Shown here piece by piece: positions 9,639-18,006 of a stretch of 50,029 nt of DNA (within the stretch, counting starts at the first letter, position 1; each line of letters opens with the position of its first letter). Made by a program: the position numbers and the translations under genes. Under the pieces are notes generated by a model. The model ran no database searches and was not told the DNA's origin. It worked only from the letters and a program-made list of their open reading frames with translations. Origin of the DNA: an uncultured Collinsella sp. (GTDB lineage: Bacteria > Actinomycetota > Coriobacteriia > Coriobacteriales > Coriobacteriaceae); contig CABRID010000003.1 of the NCBI GenBank assembly GCA_902470895.1, positions 1 through 50,029 of the forward strand, in the 5' to 3' direction.

Positions 9639-12266
9639 ATGAGAATCGATAAGCTAGCAATGACGTCGCGCGAGGCGCTGCAGACCGCCATGAGCACGGC
9701 TGCCGATGCGCAGGCCGGCGCGGTGGAGCCGATCCACCTGCTGTCCGCCCTGCTCGGTGCCGGCGAGCGCAATATCTCCGTGATCATTGAGCGCATCGGT
9801 GCCGACCCGGCTCAGCTTGCACGCTCCACACAGGATGCCATCGACCACGCGCCCAAGGTTTCGGGCGAGGGCCAGCAGATGGGCCTGTCCAACGAGCTCG
9901 TCCGCGTCATCGAGAAGGCCGAGAAGAAGGCCACCAAGATGGGCGACAGCTTTGTGGTGACCGAGCATCTGCTGATGGCGCTTGCCGAGGACAAGGGCGA
10001 GGCGGGCCGCGTGCTGCGCGACGCCGGTGTTACCAAGGAGCGTATCGAGCGGGTCTACGAGGAGCTGCGTGGCGATGACCGCGTGACGTCCGCCGAGGAC
10101 AAGACCCAGTTTGAGGCGCTGGAACAGTACGGCCGCAATATCTGCGACCTTGCCCGCGCCGGCAAGCTCGACCCGGTCATTGGCCGTACCGACGAGATCC
10201 GTCGCACCATTCAGGTCCTGTCCCGCCGCACCAAGAACAACCCCGTGCTCATCGGCGAGCCGGGTGTCGGCAAGACGGCCATCGTCGAGGGCATCGCCCA
10301 GCGTATCGTGGCCGGCGACGTGCCGAGTACCCTGCGCGACCGCGACCTTATCGAGCTCGACATGAGCGCGCTGGTCGCCGGCGCTAAGTACCGCGGCGAG
10401 TTCGAGGACCGCTTGAAGGCTGTGCTCAAGGAGGTACAGAAGTCCGAAGGCAAGGTCATCCTGTTCATCGATGAGCTCCACACCATCGTGGGCGCTGGTG
10501 CCACCGAGGGCTCCATGGACGCCGGCAACATCCTGAAGCCGGCGCTTGCCCGTGGCGACTTGCACGCGATCGGCGCGACCACGCTCGACGAGTATCGCAA
10601 GTACATCGAGAAGGACGCGGCGCTCGCCCGTCGTTTCCAGACCGTTATGGTGAGCGAGCCTACCGTCGAGGACACCATCTCGATCCTGCGTGGCCTCAAG
10701 GAGAAGTACGAGATCTTCCACGGTGTGCACATCACCGATAGCGCGCTCGTGGCCGCTGCTGACCTCTCCGATCGCTATATCGCCGACCGCTTTCTGCCCG
10801 ACAAGGCCATCGACCTGGTCGATGAGGCCGCAAGCCGCCTGCGCATGGAACTCGACAGCATGCCGGTCGAGATTGACGCCACCACGCGTCAGCTCACCCA
10901 GCTGCAGATCGAGGAGCAGGCGCTCATGAAGGAGACCGACGACGCCTCCAAGGAGCGTCTGGAGGCCCTGCGCCAAGAGATCGCCGAGGTCCAAGAAAAG
11001 CTCAACGTGCAAAAGGCCGGCTGGCTCAACCAGAAGAACGCCATCGACCACGTGCAGGAGCTTAAGGGTCAGCTCGACGAGGCCAGAAGCGAAGAGGAGC
11101 GCGCGACGCGCAACGGCGACCTGGGCCGTGCGTCCGAGCTGCGCTACTCCGTGACTCCGGGTCTGCAGCAGCAGATTCAGGATTCCGAGGCTGCGCTCGA
11201 GGCACAAAAGCAGAAGGACGGCGAGGGTCTCAACGAGCAGGTGACCTCCGATGAGATCGCCGAGGTCGTGAGTGCCTGGACCGGCGTGCCCGTGTCCAAG
11301 ATGATGCAGGGCGAGCTCGACAAGCTGAAGGGCCTGGAGGGTGAGCTGCATAAGCGCGTCATCGGTCAGGATGAGGCCGTCTCCGCCGTTGCCGCGGCCG
11401 TGCGCCGCAGCCGTGCGGGCCTCTCCGATCCGGACAAGCCCATCGGCAGCTTCTTCTTCCTGGGCCCCACCGGCGTGGGCAAGACCGAGCTCGCCAAGGC
11501 GCTGGCCGAGTGCCTGTTCGATGACGAGCGCGCGCTCGTGCGTATCGACATGTCCGAATACATGGAGAAGTTCAGCGTCCAGCGTCTGATCGGTGCGCCC
11601 CCGGGATACGTGGGCTACGACGAGGGCGGCCAGCTCACCGAGGCCGTGCGCCGTCGCCCGTACTCCGTAATCTTGCTCGACGAGATGGAGAAGGCTCATC
11701 CTGATGTCTTCAACGTGCTGTTGCAGGTGCTCGACGACGGCCGTCTGACCGATGGCCAGGGTCGTCAGGTGTCCTTCAAGAACACGATCATCATCATGAC
11801 GTCTAACGTGGGTTCCAAGGCTATCGCCGAGCTTTCCGGCAAGGACGAGGAGGAGATGCGCCATCAGGTCGACGCGGCCATGGCTCAGACCTTCCGCCCC
11901 GAGTTCCTCAACCGTATCGACGATATCGTGGTGTTCCATCCGCTCGGTATGGCGCAGATCGAGAAGATCGTCGACATCCAGCTCGCCGACGTCCGCGCGC
12001 GTCTGGCCAAGGAGCGCATGACGCTTGCCATCACCCCGGCGGCCAAGCAGATGCTCGCCGTGGGCGGCCTGGACCCGGTCTTTGGCGCCCGTCCGCTCAA
12101 GCGTCTGGTTCAGCGCGAGGTCGTGGATGCCATCGCCGCCGCTATCATCGACGGCACGGTGCGCGAGGGCGATCAGGTGACGGTCGATGTCGACAAGGAC
12201 GGTGGCTTTACCGTCGTGTGCGACAACACGCCGGCGGCCACCTACGAGGTCCCCGACGCAGAGTAA
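9639..12266 (+). CDS. clpB: ATP-dependent disaggregase ClpB
   Basis: Hexameric AAA+ disaggregase of 875 residues that extracts polypeptides from aggregates together with DnaK. The N-terminal Clp repeat domain covers about residues 1-145. The first AAA+ module carries Walker A GEPGVGKT (near residue 205) and Walker B VILFIDELHT. A long charged middle coiled coil (about 400-525) contains the DnaK-docking region. The second AAA+ module has GPTGVGKT (near 609), and the C-terminal domain has the GARPLKR sensor-2 motif. The middle domain separates ClpB from ClpA and ClpC. AGAGGTG precedes the ATG. It is monocistronic, ended by the hairpin at 12309, and probably HspR-controlled. Confidence 0.98.
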   Translation: MRIDKLAMTSREALQTAMSTAADAQAGAVEPIHLLSALLGAGERNISVIIERIGADPAQLARSTQDAIDHAPKVSGEGQQMGLSNELVRVIEKAEKKATKMGDSFVVTEHLLMALAEDKGEAGRVLRDAGVTKERIERVYEELRGDDRVTSAEDKTQFEALEQYGRNICDLARAGKLDPVIGRTDEIRRTIQVLSRRTKNNPVLIGEPGVGKTAIVEGIAQRIVAGDVPSTLRDRDLIELDMSALVAGAKYRGEFEDRLKAVLKEVQKSEGKVILFIDELHTIVGAGATEGSMDAGNILKPALARGDLHAIGATTLDEYRKYIEKDAALARRFQTVMVSEPTVEDTISILRGLKEKYEIFHGVHITDSALVAAADLSDRYIADRFLPDKAIDLVDEAASRLRMELDSMPVEIDATTRQLTQLQIEEQALMKETDDASKERLEALRQEIAEVQEKLNVQKAGWLNQKNAIDHVQELKGQLDEARSEEERATRNGDLGRASELRYSVTPGLQQQIQDSEAALEAQKQKDGEGLNEQVTSDEIAEVVSAWTGVPVSKMMQGELDKLKGLEGELHKRVIGQDEAVSAVAAAVRRSRAGLSDPDKPIGSFFFLGPTGVGKTELAKALAECLFDDERALVRIDMSEYMEKFSVQRLIGAPPGYVGYDEGGQLTEAVRRRPYSVILLDEMEKAHPDVFNVLLQVLDDGRLTDGQGRQVSFKNTIIIMTSNVGSKAIAELSGKDEEEMRHQVDAAMAQTFRPEFLNRIDDIVVFHPLGMAQIEKIVDIQLADVRARLAKERMTLAITPAAKQMLAVGGLDPVFGARPLKRLVQREVVDAIAAAIIDGTVREGDQVTVDVDKDGGFTVVCDNTPAATYEVPDAE

Positions 12267-12308
12267 ATTATGGGGCCGGCTTTAACCGCACCTCATCGCA
12301 AAACGCCA

Positions 12309-12345
12309 AGGGCGGCGGATCCAATCGGGTCCGCCGCCCTTTTTC
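12309..12345 (+). terminator. Intrinsic terminator after clpB
   Basis: AGGGCGGCGGA (12309-12319) pairs with TCCGCCGCCCT (12330-12340) and is followed by five T. Confidence 0.85.
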
Positions 12346-12396
12346 GTGCGACAATCGATGATGTTGAGCATGAGTACATGGCAAGGAGATATGCAG

Positions 12397-12600
12397 ATGA
12401 AAGACGAGAACAAGACGCACGCACCGGTTGCTGAGGCAGCGCCCGCCGCGCCGGTCGCACCGAAGGCTTCTCCCAAACCGGCGCCCAAGCCGCGCGACCC
12501 CTACATCCGTGCCGAGAACGAGGATGATGACGGCTACGATCCCTACAGCGATCGCCGCCCCGAGCGCGAGCCGATGTTCGAAGCCGACCCCTGGCGCTAA
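12397..12600 (+). CDS. Small Pro/Ala-rich acidic protein, unknown
   Basis: 67-residue protein of unknown function. The first half is an Ala/Pro/Lys low-complexity stretch (repeated PAAPVAPK-like units). The second half is acidic and aromatic, with DDDGYDPYSDRR and a terminal MFEADPWR. AAGGAG at 12383-12388 is correctly spaced from the ATG at 12397 (Met-Lys-Asp); an ATG two codons earlier is too close to it. It follows the clpB terminator, so it needs its own promoter, which was not clearly seen. It is probably disordered. Real gene status rests on the good ribosome site and the biased composition. Confidence 0.5.
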   Translation: MKDENKTHAPVAEAAPAAPVAPKASPKPAPKPRDPYIRAENEDDDGYDPYSDRRPEREPMFEADPWR

Positions 12601-12624
12601 GTGCCACCCAAAAGGCCACCAATA

Positions 12625-12690
12625 AGTTGCGGTGAAATAGGGACTGTTTTGCGGTTTGACCAGCAAAAACAGCCCTATTTCACCGCAACT
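12625..12690. repeat. Long inverted repeat in gap after 12600
   Basis: AGTTGCGGTGAAATAGGG (12625-12642) is perfectly complementary to 12673-12690, and the pairing continues inward through CTGTTTT/AAAACAG-like bases, giving arms of about 28 bp. The right-arm core also appears at 64-82. The rest of the 12601-12852 gap shows no gene. Confidence 0.7.
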
Positions 12691-12852
12691 GCGTTAGGGA
12701 TTTTTCTACAGGGGGAGGGTAGTCAAAAAAGCCCCGTCCCAAATTGACTGCTCGGGGAGTCGCATTCGAGCTCGGTTGTCCTCTTAGCCACTCGATATCC
12801 TTCGGAGCAATAACGGTGATAAAACTTGCTTAAGTGTTAATCAAGCTACACA

Positions 12853-12914
12853 CAATCTTGCTCTCTAATTAATCAAGAATCGGTATAATTTTGATTAGCT
12901 AGAGAGCAAGATTG
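12853..12914 (+). promoter_or_regulatory. Promoter embedded in a 24-bp inverted repeat
   Basis: Arms 12853-12876 and 12891-12914 match at 22 of 24 positions (CAATCTTGCTCTCTA outer part perfect). The 14-bp centre contains a consensus -10 box, TATAAT (12884-12889). The right arm ends 7 nt before the ATG of the ATPase gene. A dimeric repressor bound here would cover the promoter, or the arms could form a cruciform. Confidence 0.65.
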
Positions 12915-12921
12915 GAGAATC

Positions 12922-14274
12922 ATGGCATTCAACGACTTGATCGCCCAGAAAATAAAGGACTTTGAACAGCAGGGGGTTCCGCAGGTTTTTGAGCGAGACC
13001 TTGATCTAGGAAACCCACAGGAGCCAAAGCGCGACAACATCGTAAATGTGATTGTGGGGGCCCGCCGTTGTGGAAAGACGTATCGCCTGTATCAGGAGAT
13101 GCGGCGGCTTCAGAGCCGGGGCGTCGAGCTTGACCGGATGCTTTACTTCAATTTTGAGGATGAGCGCTTGCGCCCGTATGAGCCATCGCTGCTGGCGGAC
13201 GTGCTCGACACGTTCTATGCGCTGTATCCTGTTGCTCGAACCGAGGGCGCTTACATTTTCTTTGACGAGATCCAGGAAATTCCCGAATGGGGTGCGTTTC
13301 TGCGGCGTGTAGTCGATACGGAGAAAGCGACCGTCTATGTGACGGGATCTTCTTCTAAGATGCTGTCCTCAGAACTTAAGAGCGAGTTCAGGGGTCGTTC
13401 TCTTGTGCGAGAGCTTTTTCCGTTGAGTTTTTCGGAATACGTTCGATATAAGACGGGGAGCGTTCTCGAGCCAGATGCGACCTTTTCCCCGAGCGATGCA
13501 GCGCTGCTTCGACATCATCTGATCGGGTATCTTGAACGAGGGGGATTCATTGCGACACTTGAGCAGACGCCTGCAGACGCGATTCAGCTGCTACAGGAAT
13601 ATGCTTCGCGAACGGTCGCCATGGACGTCGTTGAACGTTACGACGTCAAGAACCCTCGCCTGGCATCGCTGTTCTTGACGCGGTGTATGGCATCTTCGGG
13701 ACGAGAGCTGTCAGTGAACAAAGTGTACAACGAGTTCAAGAGCAGACAGATACCCGTCAGTCGTAATTCGCTTAGCGATTTACTTGAGTATTATGAGGAC
13801 GCCTACCTGTTATTTTCTGTGCCGGAGTTCACGCGTTCACTGGCAAATAACATGCGGTCTGCGTCTAAGGTCTACGCTGTCGACCCTGCGATGTTTGGAG
13901 CATTCTCTCCCGCATCAGCATTGGACCAGGGCCAGAGGCTCGAGACCGCAGTGTTCAATGCGCTAAGAAGAAAGACTCCCGCGGTGAGGACCGGCTCGGT
14001 CTGCCGCCTGCTGATCAAAGAGAAGAGCAAAAGCCATGAGGTGGACTTTGTGGCTGGGGACGCGCTTCTCATGCGGGCTTATAGCCTGATTCAGGTGAGT
14101 GCGGATATGGCACGTGAGAAAACGCGCGAGCGCGAAATTGCCGCGCTTGATGCCTCGATGGCCCAGTTCGATCTTGGCGAGTCGGCAATCGTTACCATGG
14201 ATGAACAGACCGATATTTCATGCGAGCACGGTGTGGTCCACGTTGTGCCCGCATGGAAGTGGCTCCTTGCCTAA
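12922..14274 (+). CDS. AAA-type ATP-binding protein, DUF4143 class
   Basis: 450-residue ATPase of the common AAA_14 plus DUF4143 family, whose cellular role is not established. Walker A is GARRCGKT at residues 46-53. Walker B is YIFFDEIQEI with Asp115/Glu116. The sensor segment VTGSSSKML and the ELFPLSFSEY motif follow. The C-terminal DUF4143 half ends with a nuclease-like VDFVAGD motif. GGAGAATC lies just before the ATG, right after the large inverted repeat containing its promoter. It is a single-gene unit, and its GC content is lower than that of clpB, which fits an accessory gene. A truncated relative is found at 27984-28156. Confidence 0.9.
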   Translation: MAFNDLIAQKIKDFEQQGVPQVFERDLDLGNPQEPKRDNIVNVIVGARRCGKTYRLYQEMRRLQSRGVELDRMLYFNFEDERLRPYEPSLLADVLDTFYALYPVARTEGAYIFFDEIQEIPEWGAFLRRVVDTEKATVYVTGSSSKMLSSELKSEFRGRSLVRELFPLSFSEYVRYKTGSVLEPDATFSPSDAALLRHHLIGYLERGGFIATLEQTPADAIQLLQEYASRTVAMDVVERYDVKNPRLASLFLTRCMASSGRELSVNKVYNEFKSRQIPVSRNSLSDLLEYYEDAYLLFSVPEFTRSLANNMRSASKVYAVDPAMFGAFSPASALDQGQRLETAVFNALRRKTPAVRTGSVCRLLIKEKSKSHEVDFVAGDALLMRAYSLIQVSADMAREKTREREIAALDASMAQFDLGESAIVTMDEQTDISCEHGVVHVVPAWKWLLA

Positions 14275-14347
14275 TCATCTATGGACCTGTGGGGTCAGGA
14301 CCTCCTGGCTCCCTCATCACGGTTGGGGAGCACCTTGCTGCGCCAGG

Positions 14348-15844
14348 CTAGTCCTGGGCTTTGATACTCGGCAGGAGAATCTGGGCGAGGTAGTCGGTCT
14401 CGAGTTTGGCGGCGGCGTCGGCCTTGCCGTCTTTGCCGACCAGCACGTTCTTGATCTGGCTATAGGTATAGCGGTTGCCGGTCGTAAGCTCGACAAGCTC
14501 AATGGCCGCGTCCATGGGGTAGGTCGACACTGGATCCTGGGTGCGCCCGTTGATAGTCTGGGGCACCACGTACGGATAGACGGGGCCGCTGGCATAGACG
14601 GTATAACCGTTGCCCAGATTGGCCGCACCCAAAACCGTATCGCCCTCATCGGGCGTAAAGCTCTCGCCCTCGCGCACCGCGACGAGCGTCACGATCGGCG
14701 TATCGCTGTCGCCGTCCAGATAAATGCACAGCGTGTTGCCGTTTTGCCAGGTTGCGACCTTGCCATACCACTCAACCGGAATATCGAGCTGATACAGGTC
14801 CGTTGCCTTATGCCGAGCATCGGCATCGCGCGCGGCCTGCGCTTCGCTCGCGCTCACGGCATTGACGGCGGCGTCGCGCCGCGCGGTTGCTGCCTGCTGG
14901 AGCACTTTGGCAGCCGCGGCGGAGCTCGCACCGCCCTCCTCGGCATACTTGGCGGCGGCATCGATCTGGTCGTCAGTCACCGTGTCGGCCGAAGGCACCT
15001 TGAGCTTAAAGGTGGCCTGGGCACTTAAATCCTGTCCATCGCTCTTAACGGTGACCTGCGTCTTGGTGGTCGGGACGGTATAGATGGTGCCGTCGGCCGC
15101 GATGGGGGAGGCAGCGATGGAGAGCGTGTAATCGCCGGGCAGCAGTTTGATGCCGCGGCCGTGCTCGTCAACGTAGAGCGTTTCGTTCACGGAAGAACCG
15201 TCGGAATCTTGTCCGCTCACCTGCACGGGAATCTTGGAGCCAGTTGAGCAGTCGAGGCCCGCGGCATGCACGCCAATCTGCACCGACATCATGGTATGGG
15301 CGTTTGCGGCAAGCACGGCAGCCTGCTCTTGTTGATATCCGTTCCAGGCAGCATAGCCTGCGCCGCCGGCAACAAGCGCGACGGCTACGACGCCGGCAAC
15401 CATCAGATTGCGGCGCTTGGGCGACATTTTGCGATGGCGAACCTCGGCCTCGCGTGCCGAGGGAACGGACGGCAGGGGAATATCGCCCATGGCGATGGTC
15501 TCGTCCACGGCAGGCGCAGAGCCTAAGCCAGGGAGCTCGCGGGTCAGCGAATCTTCGGCCGGCAAGTTGTCGAGCAAGATGGTTTCCTCGCTCGTGTCGG
15601 ATTCGGGCTGGTCGTCGGCCTCGCATTCGGTGTCTTCGTGATCTGCCTCATCTTCGGCAGGCTCAACGTCGCCTGCATCCTGATCATCGGACTGCGCCTC
15701 GGCTTCCGACTCATCCTGCACATCAACGCCCGAATCGTCAAACGCAATCTCATCAAGTGAAATCCGGTCTAGGCTCTCCAGGGCTTCGGCACACGCTTCT
15801 GCATCTTGGGCCGCATCCTCTTGGCCCATCGTCTCATCATTCAT
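14348..15844 (-). CDS. Membrane-anchored acidic protein, unknown
   Basis: 498-residue protein of unrecognised family. Residues 1-150 are strongly acidic (repeated Asp/Glu/Ser runs) and probably cytoplasmic and disordered, including a VDETIAMGDIPLP segment. A Lys/Arg-rich stop-transfer (SPKRRN) precedes one membrane helix at about 165-185 (NLMVAGVVAVALVAGGAGYAAW). The remaining 310 residues would be external: a beta-rich region, an Ala-rich helical stretch and a C-terminal domain. The start at 15844 is chosen for the GGGGGATGT site directly upstream; the frame stays open further upstream only by crossing a terminator. The Thr/Asp-rich cytoplasmic tail could be a kinase/FHA target, but that is speculation. 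Confidence 0.75.
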   Translation of the reverse strand: MNDETMGQEDAAQDAEACAEALESLDRISLDEIAFDDSGVDVQDESEAEAQSDDQDAGDVEPAEDEADHEDTECEADDQPESDTSEETILLDNLPAEDSLTRELPGLGSAPAVDETIAMGDIPLPSVPSAREAEVRHRKMSPKRRNLMVAGVVAVALVAGGAGYAAWNGYQQEQAAVLAANAHTMMSVQIGVHAAGLDCSTGSKIPVQVSGQDSDGSSVNETLYVDEHGRGIKLLPGDYTLSIAASPIAADGTIYTVPTTKTQVTVKSDGQDLSAQATFKLKVPSADTVTDDQIDAAAKYAEEGGASSAAAAKVLQQAATARRDAAVNAVSASEAQAARDADARHKATDLYQLDIPVEWYGKVATWQNGNTLCIYLDGDSDTPIVTLVAVREGESFTPDEGDTVLGAANLGNGYTVYASGPVYPYVVPQTINGRTQDPVSTYPMDAAIELVELTTGNRYTYSQIKNVLVGKDGKADAAAKLETDYLAQILLPSIKAQD

Positions 15845-15975
15845 ACATCCCCCAAGCTCAATATCGGGACAACACTGTACCCAAAAACGGGACCCCATAG
15901 AGCCGCCGTATGATTTGAAATCCGATTTTATATGTGCGCGTGTTTTTGAATAGATGATGATTAGAGACGCAACGA

Positions 15976-16017
15976 CAAAAGCCCCCGGAAAGCGAGTGAA
16001 ACGCTTTCCGGGGGCTC
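15976..16017 (-). terminator. Intrinsic terminator for the tetR-DUF5692 unit
   Basis: AGCCCCCGGAAAGCG (15980-15994) and CGCTTTCCGGGGGCT (16002-16016) form a perfect 15-bp stem. On the minus strand it is followed by TTTTGTCG. Confidence 0.85.
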
Positions 16018-16083
16018 TGCGAGACATTGGATTGAAAATCTGGCAGGCGGGCCTATGCCCAGGTGCCAGCAGCGACCAACATG

Positions 16084-17091
16084 TTACTCGGCGTGTGCGT
16101 AATCCACCTTGGCGCGGCGAGCGGTAGCCTTCTCCCAATCGCTGGTGCCCTCAAAGACATCCTGCTTGTAGGGATTGCGGCCGAGCTTTTTGGCGCGGTA
16201 GGCGATGTAGATGATCGCGGCGACGTTGGCGATCAGTGCGGCGATCGAGACCGCGGTAGCGGCGCCGGGGTCGAGCGTGGAGTGGGTCACAAAGACGGAC
16301 TCCTCCTGGAAGTACGGGAACACCTGGGCAAACATGCACCAAATGGCCAGCGTAAAGGCGCGGTTCTGGATCCAGCCGCCCTTGTTCCAGATAAAGGCGG
16401 CGACGGTGGGCGCCAGAAGCAGCGCAAAGCCGCAGAACCAGGAGTGGGTGGGCAGGCAGTTGTAGGTGTAGCAGAAGTTCCAGATATCGTAGGCGATGAT
16501 GTAGACCCAGGTCATATCGGGCCACAGCATGTCGGTCTGATCCTCGGAGGCGTAGACGCTCCACCAACCGGTCATGCAGAAGATGTTGATAATACCGGCG
16601 ATGCCGTTGAACACGTTGTTCCAGCCGGCCAGCTGCGTAGCACCTTCGGAGGTGACCCAGGTGGACTCGCCCAGGACAAAGAAGTGATAGGCGCTCTCAA
16701 AGTCGGACACGACGGCGATCATGATGTTGATGGCGACGATCACAAACGGCCATGCGCGGAACCAATGCGCCTTGCCAATCTTGCCCCACTGGTACTTAAT
16801 GGCAATGAAGCCCCAGCAACCGGCCAGCGCCGCGTATACCTTGGCGTAGTGGAACCAGCTGTTCTGGTACACATGGGTGGGGTTGGTGAGCGCCCACTCG
16901 GCACCCTGCGAGACGCCGATGGCGATGGCGACGCAGTAGATGGTCATGGCCAGCGGAGCCACGCCAAAGATGATTGCCGCGCCCAGCTTGGTGCGGCGGC
17001 CGACCTCGTTGAGCACGATCAGGCCAATAAAGACCATGGCCCAGCCGGCCCAGTGGATAAGGGTATCGCTACCCCAAACATCGAACAGCAT
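16084..17091 (-). CDS. DUF5692 family polytopic membrane protein
   Basis: 335-residue integral membrane protein with about nine hydrophobic helices, for example HWAGWAMVFIGLIVL near the N-terminus and FALLLAPTVAAFIW in the second half. It is rich in Trp and aromatic residues. It matches my recollection of the DUF5692 family found in Coriobacteriia and other gut anaerobes; no function is established. AAAGGAGAG precedes the ATG. It lies 63 nt after the TetR gene on the same strand and ends in a strong terminator, so the two are likely cotranscribed. TetR partners are often exporters or transporters of the regulator's ligand, so small-molecule transport is a reasonable guess but unproven. Confidence 0.75.
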   Translation of the reverse strand: MLFDVWGSDTLIHWAGWAMVFIGLIVLNEVGRRTKLGAAIIFGVAPLAMTIYCVAIAIGVSQGAEWALTNPTHVYQNSWFHYAKVYAALAGCWGFIAIKYQWGKIGKAHWFRAWPFVIVAINIMIAVVSDFESAYHFFVLGESTWVTSEGATQLAGWNNVFNGIAGIINIFCMTGWWSVYASEDQTDMLWPDMTWVYIIAYDIWNFCYTYNCLPTHSWFCGFALLLAPTVAAFIWNKGGWIQNRAFTLAIWCMFAQVFPYFQEESVFVTHSTLDPGAATAVSIAALIANVAAIIYIAYRAKKLGRNPYKQDVFEGTSDWEKATARRAKVDYAHAE

Positions 17092-17154
17092 GCTGCTCTC
17101 CTTTCACACGCCCGCGGCCCCTCTTCTGATCGCGGGCAGTTTGGCCAAATGTCG

Positions 17155-17817
17155 TCAGTTCTGGGGCTTGCGCTCCGGATACTTGGCGGTATAGCCCTCG
17201 ATGTGGAGTGTCGAGGCGATGATTTCCTTGACCGTCTCGTCGGGCACATCGGGGTGCGTGCGGATATACATCAACAACCCCATGATGAGGGTGTAGAACG
17301 TCTCGTAGACATGGTCGATGCGTAGCTCATGATGGGCGGCAAAATCCACCACGGTGGTGTCGCAGATATACTGCGCCACACGCTGGACCACGTTGTGCAA
17401 AAAGCCGCCGTAGAGCGCGCCGCTGCTTGAGGTGAGCGTACTCGGCAGCTCGTGGCCGCTGACGACCAGGCGCTTAAAGAGCGGGGCGACGGTGTCGAGT
17501 GCGCCCTCGATATCACCGACGGTGCGGTTGGCATTCCACTGCTCGAGCTCGGAGATAAAACCGTCGATCGCCTCGTCCATGACGGCGGTGACAGCGGCGT
17601 CCATGTCGGCAAAGTAGTGGTAGAACAATGAGCGCGTGCAGCCGGCTCGCTTGGTCACGGCCGAGACGGATAGATGCGACACGCCTAGCTCAGAGCTCAC
17701 GGTGCGCACGGCGGCGAGGATCTCGCGACGGCGTTCGTCGCCCGTCAAGCGCTTTGCCGCGCTATCGGATGCGGGGACGGCATCGACCACAGAGGTATCT
17801 GCTGTGTTGTTGCTCAT
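17155..17817 (-). CDS. TetR/AcrR-family transcriptional regulator
   Basis: 220-residue repressor. The N-terminal tail (about 25 residues) is followed by the TetR helix-turn-helix: RREILAAVRTVSSELGVSHL, then VSAVTKRAGCTRSLFYHYFADMD with the recognition helix ending SLFYHYF. The C-terminal two-thirds is the helical ligand-binding and dimerisation domain. Its ligand cannot be read from sequence. It is divergent from the large oxidoreductase gene and upstream of DUF5692. The 189-bp space holds two TTGAC-N5-GTCAA palindromes that are well placed to be its operators and to control both directions. AAAGGCGG precedes the ATG. Confidence 0.92.
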   Translation of the reverse strand: MSNNTADTSVVDAVPASDSAAKRLTGDERRREILAAVRTVSSELGVSHLSVSAVTKRAGCTRSLFYHYFADMDAAVTAVMDEAIDGFISELEQWNANRTVGDIEGALDTVAPLFKRLVVSGHELPSTLTSSSGALYGGFLHNVVQRVAQYICDTTVVDFAAHHELRIDHVYETFYTLIMGLLMYIRTHPDVPDETVKEIIASTLHIEGYTAKYPERKPQN

Positions 17818-17875
17818 GTTTTGCCGCCTTTCATCCTCTTTTGCCTGACCGTTCGCCTAACAGTCTTGAATATTG

Positions 17876-17913
17876 TTGACGGTTCGTCAATACTATTTTT
17901 GACACAATGTCAA
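17876..17913. promoter_or_regulatory. Twin TetR-type palindromic operators
   Basis: TTGACGGTTCGTCAA (17876-17890) and TTGACACAATGTCAA (17899-17913) are both perfect 15-bp palindromes around a 3-bp centre. They share TTGAC/GTCAA arms and start 23 bp apart. They lie in the divergent promoter region of tetR and the oxidoreductase gene. Confidence 0.75.
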
Positions 17914-18006
17914 CTAATGGCGGGTGAACGGCATGGGGGCATGCCCGGCCTGCAAAAAAGAGGGGTGCCGCGGTCTCGCCGGGCTGTGGCAAGAGAAGGG
18001 ACAACC

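Noticed and set aside
15845..16138. N-terminal extension of the acidic membrane protein
   Set aside because: The extension crosses the strong terminator at 15976-16017, and a good ribosome site precedes 15844.
17111..17137. Terminator between tetR and DUF5692
   Set aside because: A CCCGCG/CGCGGG stem exists, but it has a 14-nt loop and no U-tract, so cotranscription remains likely.
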